Assembly: GCF_020740795.1 (NCBI RefSeq)
Contig: NC_067312.1
Location: 38,602,905-38,666,904, forward strand
Length of the DNA: 64,000 nucleotides
Source: Apus apus
Lineage: Eukaryota > Chordata > Aves > Apodiformes > Apodidae
Direction of reading: 5' to 3'
The notes beneath the pieces are model-generated. The model made no database searches. It saw nothing but the letters and a program-made list of their open reading frames with translations, and was not told where the DNA came from. The position numbers and the translations under genes were made by a program. This document shows positions 39,801 through 52,289 of this stretch, in pieces. Positions within the stretch are counted from its first letter, which is position 1. Each line of letters begins with the position of its first letter.

Positions 39801-42800
39801 TGAATGCTGAACATAGCAGGGAGAATTTCAGCAGAATTCTGGATATAGTGGCTCACACAGTTTGGTTACCAGTCTATGTTTTTCTCTGTTCTCTGAAACC
39901 CTGAGACTGCTCAGCTGTGTTTTATTGCTTGGTGAACATCTGGACCAGAATGGATCCTTTGAGCATTTGCTACATCATTGATTCACTTTTCTAGCATAGC
40001 CTGTTCTGTCAGTGTTAGCTGGCACCATCTTTAATGTTTTATACGTGTTCTGCAAACACAAATTAATTCAGTGGATTGTTTGCAGGATATATTTAAGTAT
40101 AGCTGTAACTCCCTTGAAATTCATGTTGATAGGATGAGAGAAGGGATCTTAGACTTTTAAACTGTGCCTCACAGGCCGTGATGGGACAAAAAAAAGAATG
40201 GAGAAATTACCTTTCCAGGTTGATTGCAGCCACCCACAGCTCCCTGTATTCCCTGTTCTGTGAAAATGGTGTCAAAGAATCCAGCATTAAAAGGTGTTTC
40301 TGGGGTAACTGAAATGCGGATTGAGACTTCATTGTATAGTCAACACAGCTGCTGTGGTAGAGAAGTTAGTGTATTGAATTTTATATCTTGGAAGGACAGT
40401 CCAGATGGTCATCTGATATTAGCACAACTGCCTGTGGGGATTTTGACAGCTACAGTGAAATAGTCTGGAGCTAGTATTGAGGATGATAGTGAGGTTTGTC
40501 CAACACCACTTTCTTGAAAGTGGCTGCTGTAAGGGTATGTGAATATCATCATTCATGTAAATGAGTACTGAAAGCTAATTTGGCAGCAAATGGAGATTCT
40601 GAATTGTGTCCCTACTCTTTACCTGCTCTGAGTATTTTAATAGGAAGCAGCAGCTATCCATGTGGCTGCTGACTGTGAAGAAGACAAGGGGTTTCACTGT
40701 CATTCTGTTTGGGAGAGTTGCACATTGTTGCATATTCACATACACGGGACTGTATAGAAGCTGCAAGTGAGGACATTCTTTTTCTTACTGTCATAGCTAC
40801 AAAGTGTTGAAATTCCAGGAGTCATTTTGGGATACGCCTGTTTTTTGCTGTCCTGGCTTCCAAAGGCCTTTGATGATGCCCTAGTAAGGGTGGAAAGGTT
40901 TAACCAGCCCCAGGCAAATGCAGAGCAATTGGCATTCATTCAGAAACCTGAAGAGTTGCTGGAGTCGCCTCATGACCAAGTTTATCTTTATGAAGCCAAA
41001 CAGCCTTTCCATTGTTCTATATAATGGACTGTACAATAATTGAAAACCTGAAGGATGAATCTTGCTGTCAAGCTGATACGTCAATGCCCGTAATTTGGTC
41101 AGCCAAATATAGAATCATAGAATGGTTTGGATTGGAAGGCACCTAGAAGATCATTTAGTTCCAACCCCCTCACAAGCGCAGGGACACCTTCCTCCAGACC
41201 AGGCTGCACAAAGCCCTGTCTGACCTGGCCTTGAACACCTCCAGGGAGGAGGGAACAACAACCTCTCTGGGCAGCCTGTTCCAATGCCTCACCACCCTAA
41301 TAGTGAAAAATTTCTTTCTAATGTCTAACCTAAAACTACCCTCTACCAGTTTAAAACCATTTCCCCTTGTCCTATAACTACACACCCTGGTAAAAAGTCC
41401 TTCCCCAGATTTTGTATAGGCCCCCTTCAGATACTGGAAGGCCACTATAAGGTCTTCCCTAAGCCTTCTCTTCTCCAGACTGAACAGCCCCAACTCTCTC
41501 AGCCTGCCTTCACAGAAGAGGTGCTCCAGGCCTCTGATCATCTTCATGGCCCTCCTCTGGACTCGCTCCAAGAGCTGTATGTCCTTCTTGTGTTGAGGGC
41601 TCCAGAATTGGACACAGTACTCCACATGGGGTCTCATGAATGCAGAGTAGAGTGGCAGGGTCACCTCCCTTGAACTGCTGGCCATGCTTCGTTTGATGCA
41701 GGCCAGATCATAGAATCATAGAATCATAGAATCCTAGGGGTTGGAAGGGACCTTGAAAGATCATCTAGTCCAATCCCCCTGCCAGAGCAGGGTCACCTAG
41801 AGTACATCACACAGGAAGGCGTCCAGGCGGGTCTTGAATGTCTCCAGTGAAGAAGACTCCACAACCTCTCTGGGCAGCCTGTTCCAGTGCTCTGTCACTC
41901 TCACAGTAAAATTTTTTTTTCTGATATTCACCTTAAACCTCCTATGCTCCAATTTGTATCCATTACTCCTTGTCCTATCATTGGTCATCACTGAAAAAAG
42001 CTTAACTCCATCTTCTTGACACTCACCCTTTAGTTATTTGTAGACATTGCTGAGGTCACCCCTCAGTCTCCTTTTCTCCAAACTAAAGAGACCCAGCTCC
42101 CTCAGCCTTTCCTCATAAGGGAGACGTTCCACTCCCTTCATCATCTTTGTGGCTCTGCGTTGGACTCTTTCCAGCAGTTCCCTGTCCTTCCTGAACTGAG
42201 GGGCCCAGAACTGCACAGATTGTGGTTGGATTTCTGGGCTGTGAGTGCATCTTGCTGGCTCATGTTGAGCTTTTTGTCTACCAACACTCCCAGGTCCTTC
42301 TCCTCAAAGCTGTTCTCAATCCATTGTCTGCCCAGCCTATATTTTGGCTTGGGGTTGCCCCAGTCCAGGTGCAGGACCTTGGACTTGGCCTTGTTGAACT
42401 TCATGAGGTTGGCATGGGCCCACCTTTAATGCCCGTCAAGATCCCTCTTCATGGCATCCCTTCCCTCCAGGGTGTCAATCACACCACACAGCTTGGTGTC
42501 GTCAGCAGACTTGCTGACGGTCCACTCAGTCCCACTGTCCAGGTCACTGACAATGATGTTAAACAGCACTGGTCCTGGTACTGGCCCCTGAGGAACAAAG
42601 GAGTAATATGAACTAGGATTAATATCAAGTCTTTTCAGATCTTGGCTGAAAGTGTTTGAGAATTCACAAAATATATTGTTGGGGTTTTTTTCATTAAAAA
42701 GTTATGGGTTTTGTTGTTTGGGAATTTTTTGCTAAAAGAGAATTGTCCTAACTTTAACTATCTGGAAGTAAATTGAGCTTTTATTTAAATTGCTAGGGAA

Positions 42801-45800
42801 AAGTAGGTCAATTTATCAGGAGAAGAAATTATGAATATAAAACAAATGTACCAGTAGCATTCTAAGGTTTAGAAAGGATGGAGGAGGTGCATTTTTTCAT
42901 TGCTACGTGCATGGTCAGTGGGCTTGCTTCTTATAAAAGACATTTCCCTTTCTCTTCTGATAATGGTATGCATTGTACACACAAGAATGGGAATCTGCAT
43001 CTGGGTGGAGGAAGAGCTGTATCCTCATTAATTTTATTCATGGTCTGGAATGTTGGTAGTTAAAAGGTGTGGAGGATGCTCATGCTGTTCATATTCTGCA
43101 ATTTGTAGCTGTAATTTTTTGTGTTATGTGCGTGATGACAAAAAGTTTTGAAATGCGCATTGAAAATTCCCTCAGGATGTTCCCCTTTGTTCCTTGTGCC
43201 CCAAGCACTGCCACCAGTTGTTTAAATGTAGGTGTTGCAATAGCTTCAAACAGTAGCATCTCTAGATCATCAATTGCACCTCTTCATTAGTGTGAGCCTG
43301 AGAGGAACTATTGGAATGTATCCATCTAAGGTTGATTTTACTGATAGTTTATTATTGTAAAGTGAGCACTCTTCAAGATTAACAGCAGTAGTTTGGAAGT
43401 AAAAAGTTTAATTTCTTTGTGTCCCTTAGGTGTATCAAGGGCAAAATGGCAGGTTTTGGCTCTTAGAGCCTGCAAGTGCAGTAGTATGGTAATTTCAGCT
43501 AGTGTTTGGTTGTTGAAGTAACTGAGGTTTAAAAAAAAAACAACCCAAACCCACTCATTACAGCCAGACATGCATTTTGTAGTTTGCATATTGCACATTG
43601 TGGTAATGTGATGTATATGAAAGGATATAACATGATGAATATCCAGTATATGAGGTATAGGCAATTAAAGTGTTCAAGGTGTTGTCAGTCAAACAGGGCT
43701 TTGAGCAACCTGATGCAGTCAGAGATGGATCTGCCTGGGGCAGCTGGCTGAACTAGGTCCTCTTTGAATCTAAACTGTTCTGTGAGTCTATGAAAAGAAA
43801 TAAAGAGGTGAACTGCCACTAAGACATCAGTAAAGTGAAGAAAAGGTTTTGTAAAAGAGACAGAAACATAAAATAAACAATGAAGGAGTTTCTGCTTCAG
43901 CACATTGTGAAGCTTGTCACAAAGGAAACATAACAAAACACTGTGTTGCTGTTCAGCAGTTCTTTTGCTGCCAGAAGATGAAAAGATCAAGTAGGAGTGT
44001 TCGGGGTTTCCTCTTTTGCAAGAGACCACCTATATTTATTTGATCAGCATATGCAGACTTGCAGAAGAGGATCCTCTGTTAGCTTGGGTCCTGGTTCTAA
44101 GGAGTGGTCTGATGGCACAGTTACAATGATTTATTGGCTTGCTCCTTCCTTTAACCCACCAGTGACATGTCACTTCTTGCCTTGCCCTGAAGACAGCTAG
44201 CACAAAGGAGCAGAAAGCAGTTGCTCCCGTACTTCCAGAAGAGATTAATTTTATTTCCTGAACTAGTTGGTGAAGCCTAGCATGGGGCAACATCTGGCTT
44301 AAGATGCAAACAGAAAAGCAGTTCTCTTCTGTTTGGTGGTAGCTTAGCTTTGTAGTGACATTAACCTGTAACATGTGATGACAGGGCAGAAGTTTGTGAA
44401 AAGGTTGTACTAGCAAGCATCTGTCAACAGAGGTACATTTAGTTGTATGTAAAAACTGCTCTTCAAGTTTCATGTGCTTTCCAGGCATGTAGCCTGTAAG
44501 TGCATAAATATAAAAAGTATGACTCAGTTGTTGAAAGAAATTGAAATCTCCATTGCTGTGGGAAAGAGAAAAATGTTTTTGGCAGCCTTCAAACTGCAGA
44601 AAATACCTATTTAAATTTTATGCCAGATTCAGTCCAGAATAACTTTTCCCTTAGGAAGCGTTCTTTCTCAGAGAAGGTACATTTATGCACAGCTACTTTA
44701 AAGATTTTGTTCCAAGGATTATGGCTTTAAAACCTGCAAACATACAAAACCCCACCATTACCACCACCAACAAACTAAAGGCCTGTCTGTTTCAACACAA
44801 AATTCTCAAGTTTACTTGAGTAGCTGATAGCGTTTGTGTTACTCCTATGATCATCATAATGAGCTTTCAAAGAAATAATGAGTTTTTGCAGCATGTCTTT
44901 GACCTCTTGTCACCAGAACTGTAACAGTTACAGAACTGTAACTCTTGTCACCGGCTCTGTAAATGTTATGGTTCCCTTTCTCTGGATGGCCCGCAACTCT
45001 AAGACACTGATTAAGACAACAATATTACTGCCACTTTTTCTCTTGATCTTACACTTCCTCATATGGGAGGTGTGCAGTCAACTAATAATTTTCTAACAAA
45101 CTTCTTGGATTTTACAGGACTCATAAAAGGAGGAGTAGACAAATTTTATCCCTAGGGAACTTGCCAACAGTTACCTCTTCAATAATTCTTCCATTTTAGA
45201 TTAAAACCTGATACACTGGGGAGAGAGGAATTCTGATGAGCAGTTGGGCTTTTCCTTTCCCCCCAAACTTTTCAGAAGCCTGCTTAAGAGATGAGAGAAG
45301 TCTTGGGGCAGACACAGCAGATGTTGTTCTCTGGTTTCCAAATTTCTTGGTTTGTTTGGTTTGGTTTTTTTCCAAGCTAGAATATTTAAAAGTCTGGCTA
45401 ATTTGAACCACCACTTCTGCTGATTGGCTTCTCTATTTTACTTTTCAGACTGCAAAACAAATAATTTCTGGTGGGTGCTGTGGAGGCAATCTGTTTGGCT
45501 GTGATGGGGAAAGGATTACTTTAATCCAAATATAGCAAATGCTTTTCTTGGATTACTTTTTGTAGCTAATATTTAGCTATCTTTAGGCTGAAGGATTTGG
45601 ATTAAAAAGTAAAGGGAAGAGTAATGAGACAGAGGAGAATATAGGCTCCAAAATACAAGTTTGTAAGTTTTCCTGTAAAGTTCAGTTCAGTGGCCTGTAT
45701 CTTGTAAAACGCAATACCTGAGGAAATAGGAGTGTGATGATATGCGATGTTTGTTATTTGAGAACTTTGTTATATCACAACATGCTGTGCGAACTCCTTG

Positions 45801-48800
45801 CTGTACTAATGATACAAAGTGTCAGGTATTAATGTGAGTTTTATTCAGATTTTATGAAAGGGATAGAAGGTCATACTGTACTTTCAGAATGGACAAATGT
45901 GATTTGAATTATTTTGAACTGGGAGAGAAATTGCAAAAGGATAGGTGCTAAACTGTATTCTGGTGTTTCAGAAGAGGTGGAGAAATAGTGAAGAACTTAA
46001 ATTTGGTTTGGTTTAAAAGCTTTAATTTATTGTATTTTTGTATGTGGAAATTCTGAGAACATTTTTGTTAATCAAAAAGTTTGAATTTTTTTATTCTCTG
46101 AAAACTGCTACGAGGAGGTCCTGCTTGTAGCTCCAGGCTGTTAGATTGAGACTTAGTGATTTGGGACTCTAAAGCTCATTATGATCCTAGAAACTCTTTC
46201 CTAGCGGATGCTGATGGTAATTAGGTAGTCATGGTACAGACAGATTCTAAGAAAGTGTCTGCACTAATATTTTGACAAGTTCTATATTTCACACCAGCAG
46301 AACACAATTTAAATAAATATATTCTTAGTTAAATAGACAATGTTTGCTGTAATCAGTGGATTTTAGTCCCAATTTAGAAAGTTTATTGGGGTGCCTAATT
46401 AGTTCTCATAGTGATACTTACATTTCAGTAATACTTAAATATGATTTTGTTTGTCTTTAAATCTTCTTATGTTGCTTGTTGTTTTTTTTTTTTTAAACTG
46501 CATATTACATACTGATGTAACACACAGGACATGTTTTCTGGCTTACTGGAAAGTAGTTGTGGATTTTTGTTTTCTGTTGGTTCATAATTTGAATGTCTTA
46601 ATACATGTGAAACATCTTTTTTTTCCTAGTGCTCCTGATTTTGAGGCTTTTAGACTTCAGTAATTTTAGTTTTTGGTGACCTAGGCAATTACCATACAGT
46701 TATTTAGCTCTATTTATAAGATACTGGACAATTTTTCATTACCTCTGTTTCTCTGGCCTTACTGGAAGTATTAATTTGATAACTCCTTTGTGGGTATGGA
46801 GTTGGTTACCTAGCTTTGACAGAAGAGATTTGTGCATTCTTGTAGAGAGGTAACAGTTGTATTTTCTTTCACTTCCACTGAGAACAGGTGATTGTCCATC
46901 CTTTTAGGATTATAGCCAATTGGTAAATATTAAACTGACTTTGTGCTATTCCACAGTGGTGTTAGGTTAGTCTGCTCTAACTCAGGTGAAAATATATTAT
47001 CCTGATAATACATGAGAACAGTGTTTGAAGGTTTGTTTTATTGTTTAGGGGTTTGTTTTTTTATGTAATGCAGTGAAATATCTCTTCCTATTTCAGGTAC
47101 TTTCTTTCCCAAATAAGGTTAACAAAGGTAGCCAGAGAGATACACTTCTGAACCTATACTGAGACTACTTTGTTAGTATAGATCAATGTGTCAGAAGCTC
47201 ACTTCTGTGGGCACTTGGCAGCATAACATTCTGCTTAAAGTCTTTTCAGTGTTACTTGGGAACCAGCTGTTCTTTGTATCTCCACTAACACAGAAAAATA
47301 CGTGAGATTTGACTTGTGTAAAGTGTTACTAGATGTTTGTTTACCTCAGTTAATTACAGGGGAAAATAAAGTTTTTATCTTACTAGGAGGGAGGCTTTCA
47401 CTTTTAACTTTATGGTTCTTATTCGGCTGTCTTAATTGTGGGTTAGGTTAGGTATTCCTCTTATTAGCTTGCATGTAAAATCGACTGTAATGAGAAGGAT
47501 GCATTTCAGATACTACATAGAATGCATAATATTCTAACCACTGTCTGCATGGGCATGCTGAGTAATGTTACTAGTTTGCACTTTGTATCAGGTATCAAAG
47601 AGTAAAACTGACCAAATTTTTGTGGATCAGGCCTGTGCTCCACTTGCTGATAACCATAGACCTAGTAAGGCTCTAATCAGTTTTCTGTTGTAGGTCCACA
47701 AGAGTTGCCAGTGGAGGCTTTCAACACAACTGCATTCACAAATCCTTTTTTTAAAAAAATACACCTGTATTTCAGTATCATTCAGACATAAGGCAAAAAC
47801 TTTATTGAAGGTACAGAGTAATTAATTGTCCTTCTAAGTCAGGAATATTATAGATTATAATTGCTTGTTCTTCTACCAACTCCTGTTACATAGTTTGTCC
47901 TCTTCCAGAAATTTTGTTCTTCATTAATGCTTTTTGCAGCCTTGCTGTGTCATTACTGTTTTGTCTGTTTCACTTTTGCCACTTTTGTTAACATTTTTTA
48001 ATTTTCTAGGTACGGCATCCGCCCTGAAAATGTGATTATATACGGTCAGAGTATAGGAACAGTACCATCAGTGGATCTTGCTTCTAGGTATGAAAGTGCA
48101 GCTGTAATTCTTCATTCTCCACTGACCTCAGGAATGCGAGTAGCTTTTCCTGACACGAAGAAGACATATTGCTTTGACGCATTCCCAAAGTAAGTTGTAG
48201 GGTTTTTTGTTCTGCATGCATTTTACTTTATTACAGAAGCTTTAGACTAGAGAAACAAGTAATATGGCAAATTCTCTAACATTTCTTTCAAAGTTTAAAA
48301 AAAAAATTGGAAAAAAATCAGAGTGAATAGCAATGAAGAAGAACATTTGATTTGAAGGAGTTTACAGAACTTTGTAAATTTGTTTTTCACATCTCTAATA
48401 ATTTTAGTGGGTATCTGTTAATTAAGTGACTAGTTTTCCTATATGTAACCCCTAATATCACTAATTCTAACGAGTGGTTCTGCTCCAATGAGTTGTTAAT
48501 CTGGATAACTGTGAACAAAGCCTTTTGTGACTGTTTCTGTAAGAAGGAAAGACTGGAAAACTAAGTAGAACTTAAGAAAATTCCTGTAAAATATTTCAGA
48601 ACTAAGCCACTAGTTTGCCATTACAAACTAGTACACTTATCTCAAAGAATCACTTGTATTTTGAGTATCTAACTTTAAAGACTTCTTTTTCCCCATATGT
48701 GGCAAAAATATAAGTCCGAGAATTCTTCCATTTCTGACAAACACTTTTTTACTGAAAAACTCTGAAGTCCAGTGACTTTGCTTTTTGAAGTGTTTGTGGT

Positions 48801-49278
48801 AATTAACACCACTTTCAAACGGATTGTTCTGCAATTTTGATCCTAGCAGTTTTCAGTAGTGTTTTTCCATCTGTGCAGCTTTACATGTGCTCCTGTAATA
48901 GGTTCTAGGGTGTCAAAGAGATCTAATTTTCTAATTGTTTAAACAACGTTAGAATTAAATTGTTAAAACTAGAATGTGTAACTTCAATGTAAAATTAAGT
49001 CATGTTCATTCAAAAATGTAATAAAGCTGTGTTCATAGATACAATATTTTTCTTACAGCATTGACAAAATTTCTAAAATAACGTCTCCTGTGTTAATAAT
49101 TCATGGGACTGAAGATGAAGTAATTGACTTTTCACATGGCCTAGCACTGTTTGAACGTTGCCAGAGACCTGTAGAACCACTGTGGGTAGAAGGAGCGGGC
49201 CATAATGATGTGGAACTCTATGGACAGTACCTTGAAAGATTAAAACAGTTTGTGTCACAGGAACTGGTGAACTTGTAG
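36353..49278 (+). CDS. ABHD17B: ABHD17B, alpha/beta hydrolase depalmitoylase, 288 aa, three coding exons
   Basis: Orthologue of human ABHD17B (FAM108B1), recognised along its full length. Coding exons are 36353-36819, 48010-48189 and 49059-49278, all joined by GT-AG introns, giving 867 nt and the normal 288 residues ending in QELVNL. Family knowledge: ABHD17 proteins are serine hydrolases at the plasma membrane and endosomes that remove palmitate from proteins such as N-Ras and PSD-95. Visible features: an N-terminal cysteine cluster (Cys10, 11, 14, 15, 18) that is palmitoylated to anchor the protein; the oxyanion-region motif FSHGNAVD; the nucleophile elbow GQSIG with Ser170; the acid Asp235 in HGTEDEV; and the base His264 in EGAGHND. 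The triad is intact. No signal peptide is present. It is transcribed away from C9orf85 out of the shared island. The ATG has A at -3. Confidence 0.98.
37240..38125 (-). mobile_element. CR1 LINE, rearranged, in ABHD17B intron 2
   Basis: 3' end at 37240 (AGAATCATAGAATGG). The body continues through the usual tail and ORF2 blocks to about 37675, then a short segment 37681-37733 reads as an inverted CR1 piece, then the normal orientation resumes with the upstream ORF2 region (minus frame 37814-38101, with DDTKLCG and LDRLKRWA). The region of ORF2 expected between the two parts is missing. A 20-bp unit (TATAAGGTCTCTTTGGAGC) is duplicated near 37566-37607. Confidence 0.92.
41109..41706 (-). mobile_element. 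CR1 LINE, younger-looking, with intact ORF2 end
   Basis: 3' end at 41109, 5' truncation at about 41706. The minus frame 41170-41685 is open for 171 codons and encodes the end of the CR1 reverse transcriptase protein ([51 protein letters not shown]). Lack of stops over this length suggests a relatively recent insertion. Truncated, so not autonomous. Confidence 0.95.
41707..42600 (-). mobile_element. CR1 LINE, second copy directly abutting the first
   Basis: Begins with three ATAGAATC-type octamers at 41708 and runs to about 42600, same strand as its neighbour. It has several ORF2 pieces in different frames (41797-41991, 42034-42216, 42141-42404), and a deletion around 42215-42222 where about 100 bp or more of the ORF2 consensus is missing. 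It belongs to the same tail type as the copy at 1379 (GAATCCTAGGGGTTGGAAGG), distinct from the 41109 copy (GAATGGTTTGGATTGGAAGG). Confidence 0.94.
43693..43796 (+). mobile_element. CR1 LINE 3' tail
   Basis: TTTGAGCAACCTGATGCAGT, a GGCTGAACTAGGTCCTCTTTG block and a terminal TGTTCTGTGAGTCTATGA that resembles the octamer end. Plus orientation, about 100 bp. Confidence 0.8.
44904..44969. repeat. 38-bp imperfect duplication with a 15-bp palindrome
   Basis: CTCTTGTCACC occurs at 44904-44914 and 44942-44952, each followed by a CTGTAA block, which indicates a 38-bp tandem duplication of about 1.7 copies. Inside it CTGTAACAGTTACAG (44919-44933) is a perfect inverted repeat around a central base. Confidence 0.7.
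48010..48189 (+). CDS. ABHD17B: ABHD17B second coding exon
   Basis: Completes Arg156 and encodes residues 157-215 plus two bases of Asn216. It contains the nucleophile motif GQSIG (Ser170) and [14 protein letters not shown]. 180 nt; acceptor TTCTAG, donor GTAAGT. Confidence 0.98.
48190..49058 (+). other. ABHD17B intron 3
   Basis: 0.87-kb GT-AG intron, AT-rich. No repeat family recognised. Confidence 0.9.
49059..49278 (+). CDS. ABHD17B: ABHD17B last coding exon
   Basis: Completes Asn216 and encodes the end of the protein, with Asp235 and His264 of the catalytic triad, to the TAG at 49276-49278. The acceptor is TTACAG. The exon continues as 3'UTR. Confidence 0.98.
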
Positions 49279-50390
49279 CATTCTTTGTATATTTACATGC
49301 TTTTTCATTTCACTGCAAAACTCCCTGCCTCGATAAATACATAACAAAAGACCTGAAAGTTGTGTTTTCAAATCATCTTGGTTGCCTTCATTAAATGTAC
49401 AGGTAATGATTTGTCAACATAATTAATGAAGGTTTTAATGCCAGTATTATAAACTGGAATTACGTGATAATGCAGTCAAGCTTGGCAGTTCATATGACTC
49501 TGTGTGAGATTTTTCCTTCTTAGATGTAAAAAAAAAAAAAATCACAAGGAGTACTGTATGAACTTTTAATTATATAAAATCAAATGCTGTAAAAGTGTTG
49601 CCAAATGCTTTAGCATATCAAAAACAAGTTTATAAATATTTTTTAAACATCTCAAAATGTACTGTGACTTATTCTGTTGCACAGGTGTATATTAAAAAAC
49701 AGAGTTCTCAGCAGTTGTTCTGTAAAAATGTAATAGCCATGAAGTTTGAGCAAATAGTGTATGTAATGAGAACGAACAGTCACTGGAAATGACCCATGCC
49801 CTGTTACAGGGGGAGAGGGTCAAAATGGATCTCTACATATGTCTCACCTTTTGCGATTAGTTTTACTTGAGCTGTTCTGTTCTTGTGTTGTCCCTTACCT
49901 TTCAGGTTATTACAAATTTACACTCATTGTCAGCAGCCCATAGCTTGCCAAAATAATGCCACAAGTTACCATTTTTATAATGTAAATAAAATTCACATGA
50001 CTGCTACTGAGGCCACCAATTGCATTGAAACCAGTGAGACTTGCAAAACCTAAAAGGCTTTATGGACAACATAGTTCTAAACATTGATTGTGTAGACATA
50101 CAATATTTCACTAGAAGGAACATGGAAGTTTATCTAATTTTGTAATAATTTACAAGACTGCAGTTGTCTGATCAGGCTTAGTTTTGGATGCTTTAGTGTA
50201 AAAAGCTTACCATTTTTTGAGTACTGTATGGAAATTTTACTAATCACTCATGAATGGGGTGGGAGGAGGGGCAAGAAGAGAATGTTGCCATGTTTCTATT
50301 AAGTAATAATAAAATAAACTTTGCAAGCTGCCTTTCCCCTGAATGCGTTTTGCTTGAATAAAACTATGAAAAATAAATTTAATTATATGT
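49279..50390 (+). other. ABHD17B: ABHD17B 3'UTR with polyadenylation signals
   Basis: AT-rich untranslated region. Canonical AATAAA hexamers occur at 49985-49990 and as a cluster at 50308-50318, 50357-50362 and 50372-50377. The cluster is the likeliest main end, giving a 3'UTR of about 1.1 kb; longer forms into the following AT-rich sequence cannot be excluded. Confidence 0.6.
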
Positions 50391-52289
50391 AGCCTATTTG
50401 TAAATGAAGTAATATTCCAACAATACACACTGTGCTTCTAATTTTAAGGCCTTATGTAGTTTAATTGTTCTGTTTGGTTTTTGTGATTGAGTCTGTTGTA
50501 CTTAAATGGAGCTTCAAATATTGTGAAGACTTTGGTTAATATGTGTTGACTAACAGTAAACTATATTCCACACATATGCTGTTCTTCCTCTCTTTTTTAA
50601 AACAAGAAATAGCAACAGTTGCTTGGGATACCAAAGTAATAATTAATGGCCCATTTACTCTCCAAAATTTGAGAACTAAAGCAGCAAACCGTTGTTACAA
50701 GTTGTTGTCAGCACACTTCTACCAGCGTCTGTTCTGAACACCCTCCCACCCCCATGCCTAATCTCACTACTTTATGCCATTCAGCAAATAGGTTTTCCGC
50801 TGCAGAGCTATTTACAAACATTCTTCTATAATTAATTTAGATTTCTTGGAAATCAACAGTGACTTCTTACCTTGTGGTCTTTTGTTTGTTAATTGAATAG
50901 AAAAAAAAATGTATTTATTTCCAAGCAACTGTGTTCTTGTTTTTCTTTTTGATCAAGTGTGCTACAATGTGTTTGGAAGTTCAGATTAGCATTCAGGCAC
51001 AATAATATTAGACTAATCCAAGATTTTGTAATTGTGCTTAAGTAGTTATATAGTTCACCTTTTATTAGATCTTACTATATACAGTTTGATTTAATTTTCT
51101 TGCTACCTTCCAGCCACTATCTCTGATATAGGTGGAAATAATTGGTTAACATTAAGTTGAGAGTCCTCTTCCGAAGTTCACAAATAAAGAATGTAGAACT
51201 GTAGTGATAAGTAAAACAAGTTGTCTGATAGTACTGCACATTGCTGGGAGAAGATAAAAGTGTCATCGCAAGAACTCTCTGATTGTGTTAGGGAATATTA
51301 TTGCACGCTGTAGTTGAAAAAACAGAAAAGGTGACATAGCAGTTTCGCTGATTTTTGTTTCTGTGCTTTGTTGAAGTAAAACAAAAGGACAAACTAAGAG
51401 TATTTTGTCTTCAGTAGATGCAGCTGTGCTGGATTACTGTAGGGAGTAAAGGTTCTGTTCTCTTTGGGACCACTTCTGCATGGTAACTATTACCAGTTTG
51501 TTCTGGTTTGTATTTTATACCTAGATTTTTCGAATGAGTTGTTTACTGAAGGAATTAAAATTGGTTTTAGGTACAGCCTAGCTTGTATTGAGAATCGTTT
51601 TATGGCAACAAGCTTGCTATTAACATAAAGCAGCTCTGAGCTGTTACAACTAGGAGGAAAATATTTGTCATGGTCCTTGTCCTTAAACCATCCTATTGGT
51701 GAAATTGACAATGGGCTGTTGTTTTGCGATATAAATGCAATTGTCTTACAGTAGATAAGAAGTGATTCAGCATTCATTAACAAAACAATGTCTGTACTTT
51801 TAGAGAAAAAGAAAAGAGTATTTTGTGAACCATGTGGTCTCTATCATCATTTATTTTTTTCCTTTAGGAAACAAATATTTAATAGTAAACTGTCTTTTTC
51901 AGTTCTGGAAACGTTGGCAAATCAACTTTAAAAACAACTTCATTTCTTTGAAGTATGAGATTACCTTCTAAAAGGGGGGTCTTTTGCAACATGTTTTGCT
52001 GTCTCACATTCCCAGCTGCACATTACACATGAAAAAAAAAGCTCTCCCCTGTCTTCTTTGTGGCAGCAAATAATTATAGTTTATGCTCAGTTAGCTACTC
52101 TTACTATTTAAAACTTGCTTTCCTTTTCTCTCACTGTGGAATTATCCAGGTTATACAGATAGAAATTTTTCTTACTGTACATTAGACATTGTTAGTATCT
52201 TAAATATAAAAGTAAGGAAAATAGTATTTGTGAACCAGAGGAAAAGGTGTCCTGGCTAAGTAGGTAGCTGATCATTTGAGAGCACCTTT
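50391..52289. other. Intergenic stretch after ABHD17B
   Basis: AT-rich. It may include a longer alternative 3'UTR of ABHD17B. No exon recognised. In human the next gene in this direction is CEMIP2; none of its coding exons was seen anywhere in the window. Confidence 0.5.

Larger units (their letters stand above)
36820..48009 (+). other. ABHD17B intron 2
   Basis: 11.2-kb GT-AG intron. It holds three large minus-strand CR1 copies (37240, 41109 and 41707), a small plus-strand CR1 tail (43693) and a local duplication with palindrome (44904). Elsewhere it is AT-rich and unremarkable, including 38.1-41.1 kb and 45-48 kb. Confidence 0.9.
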
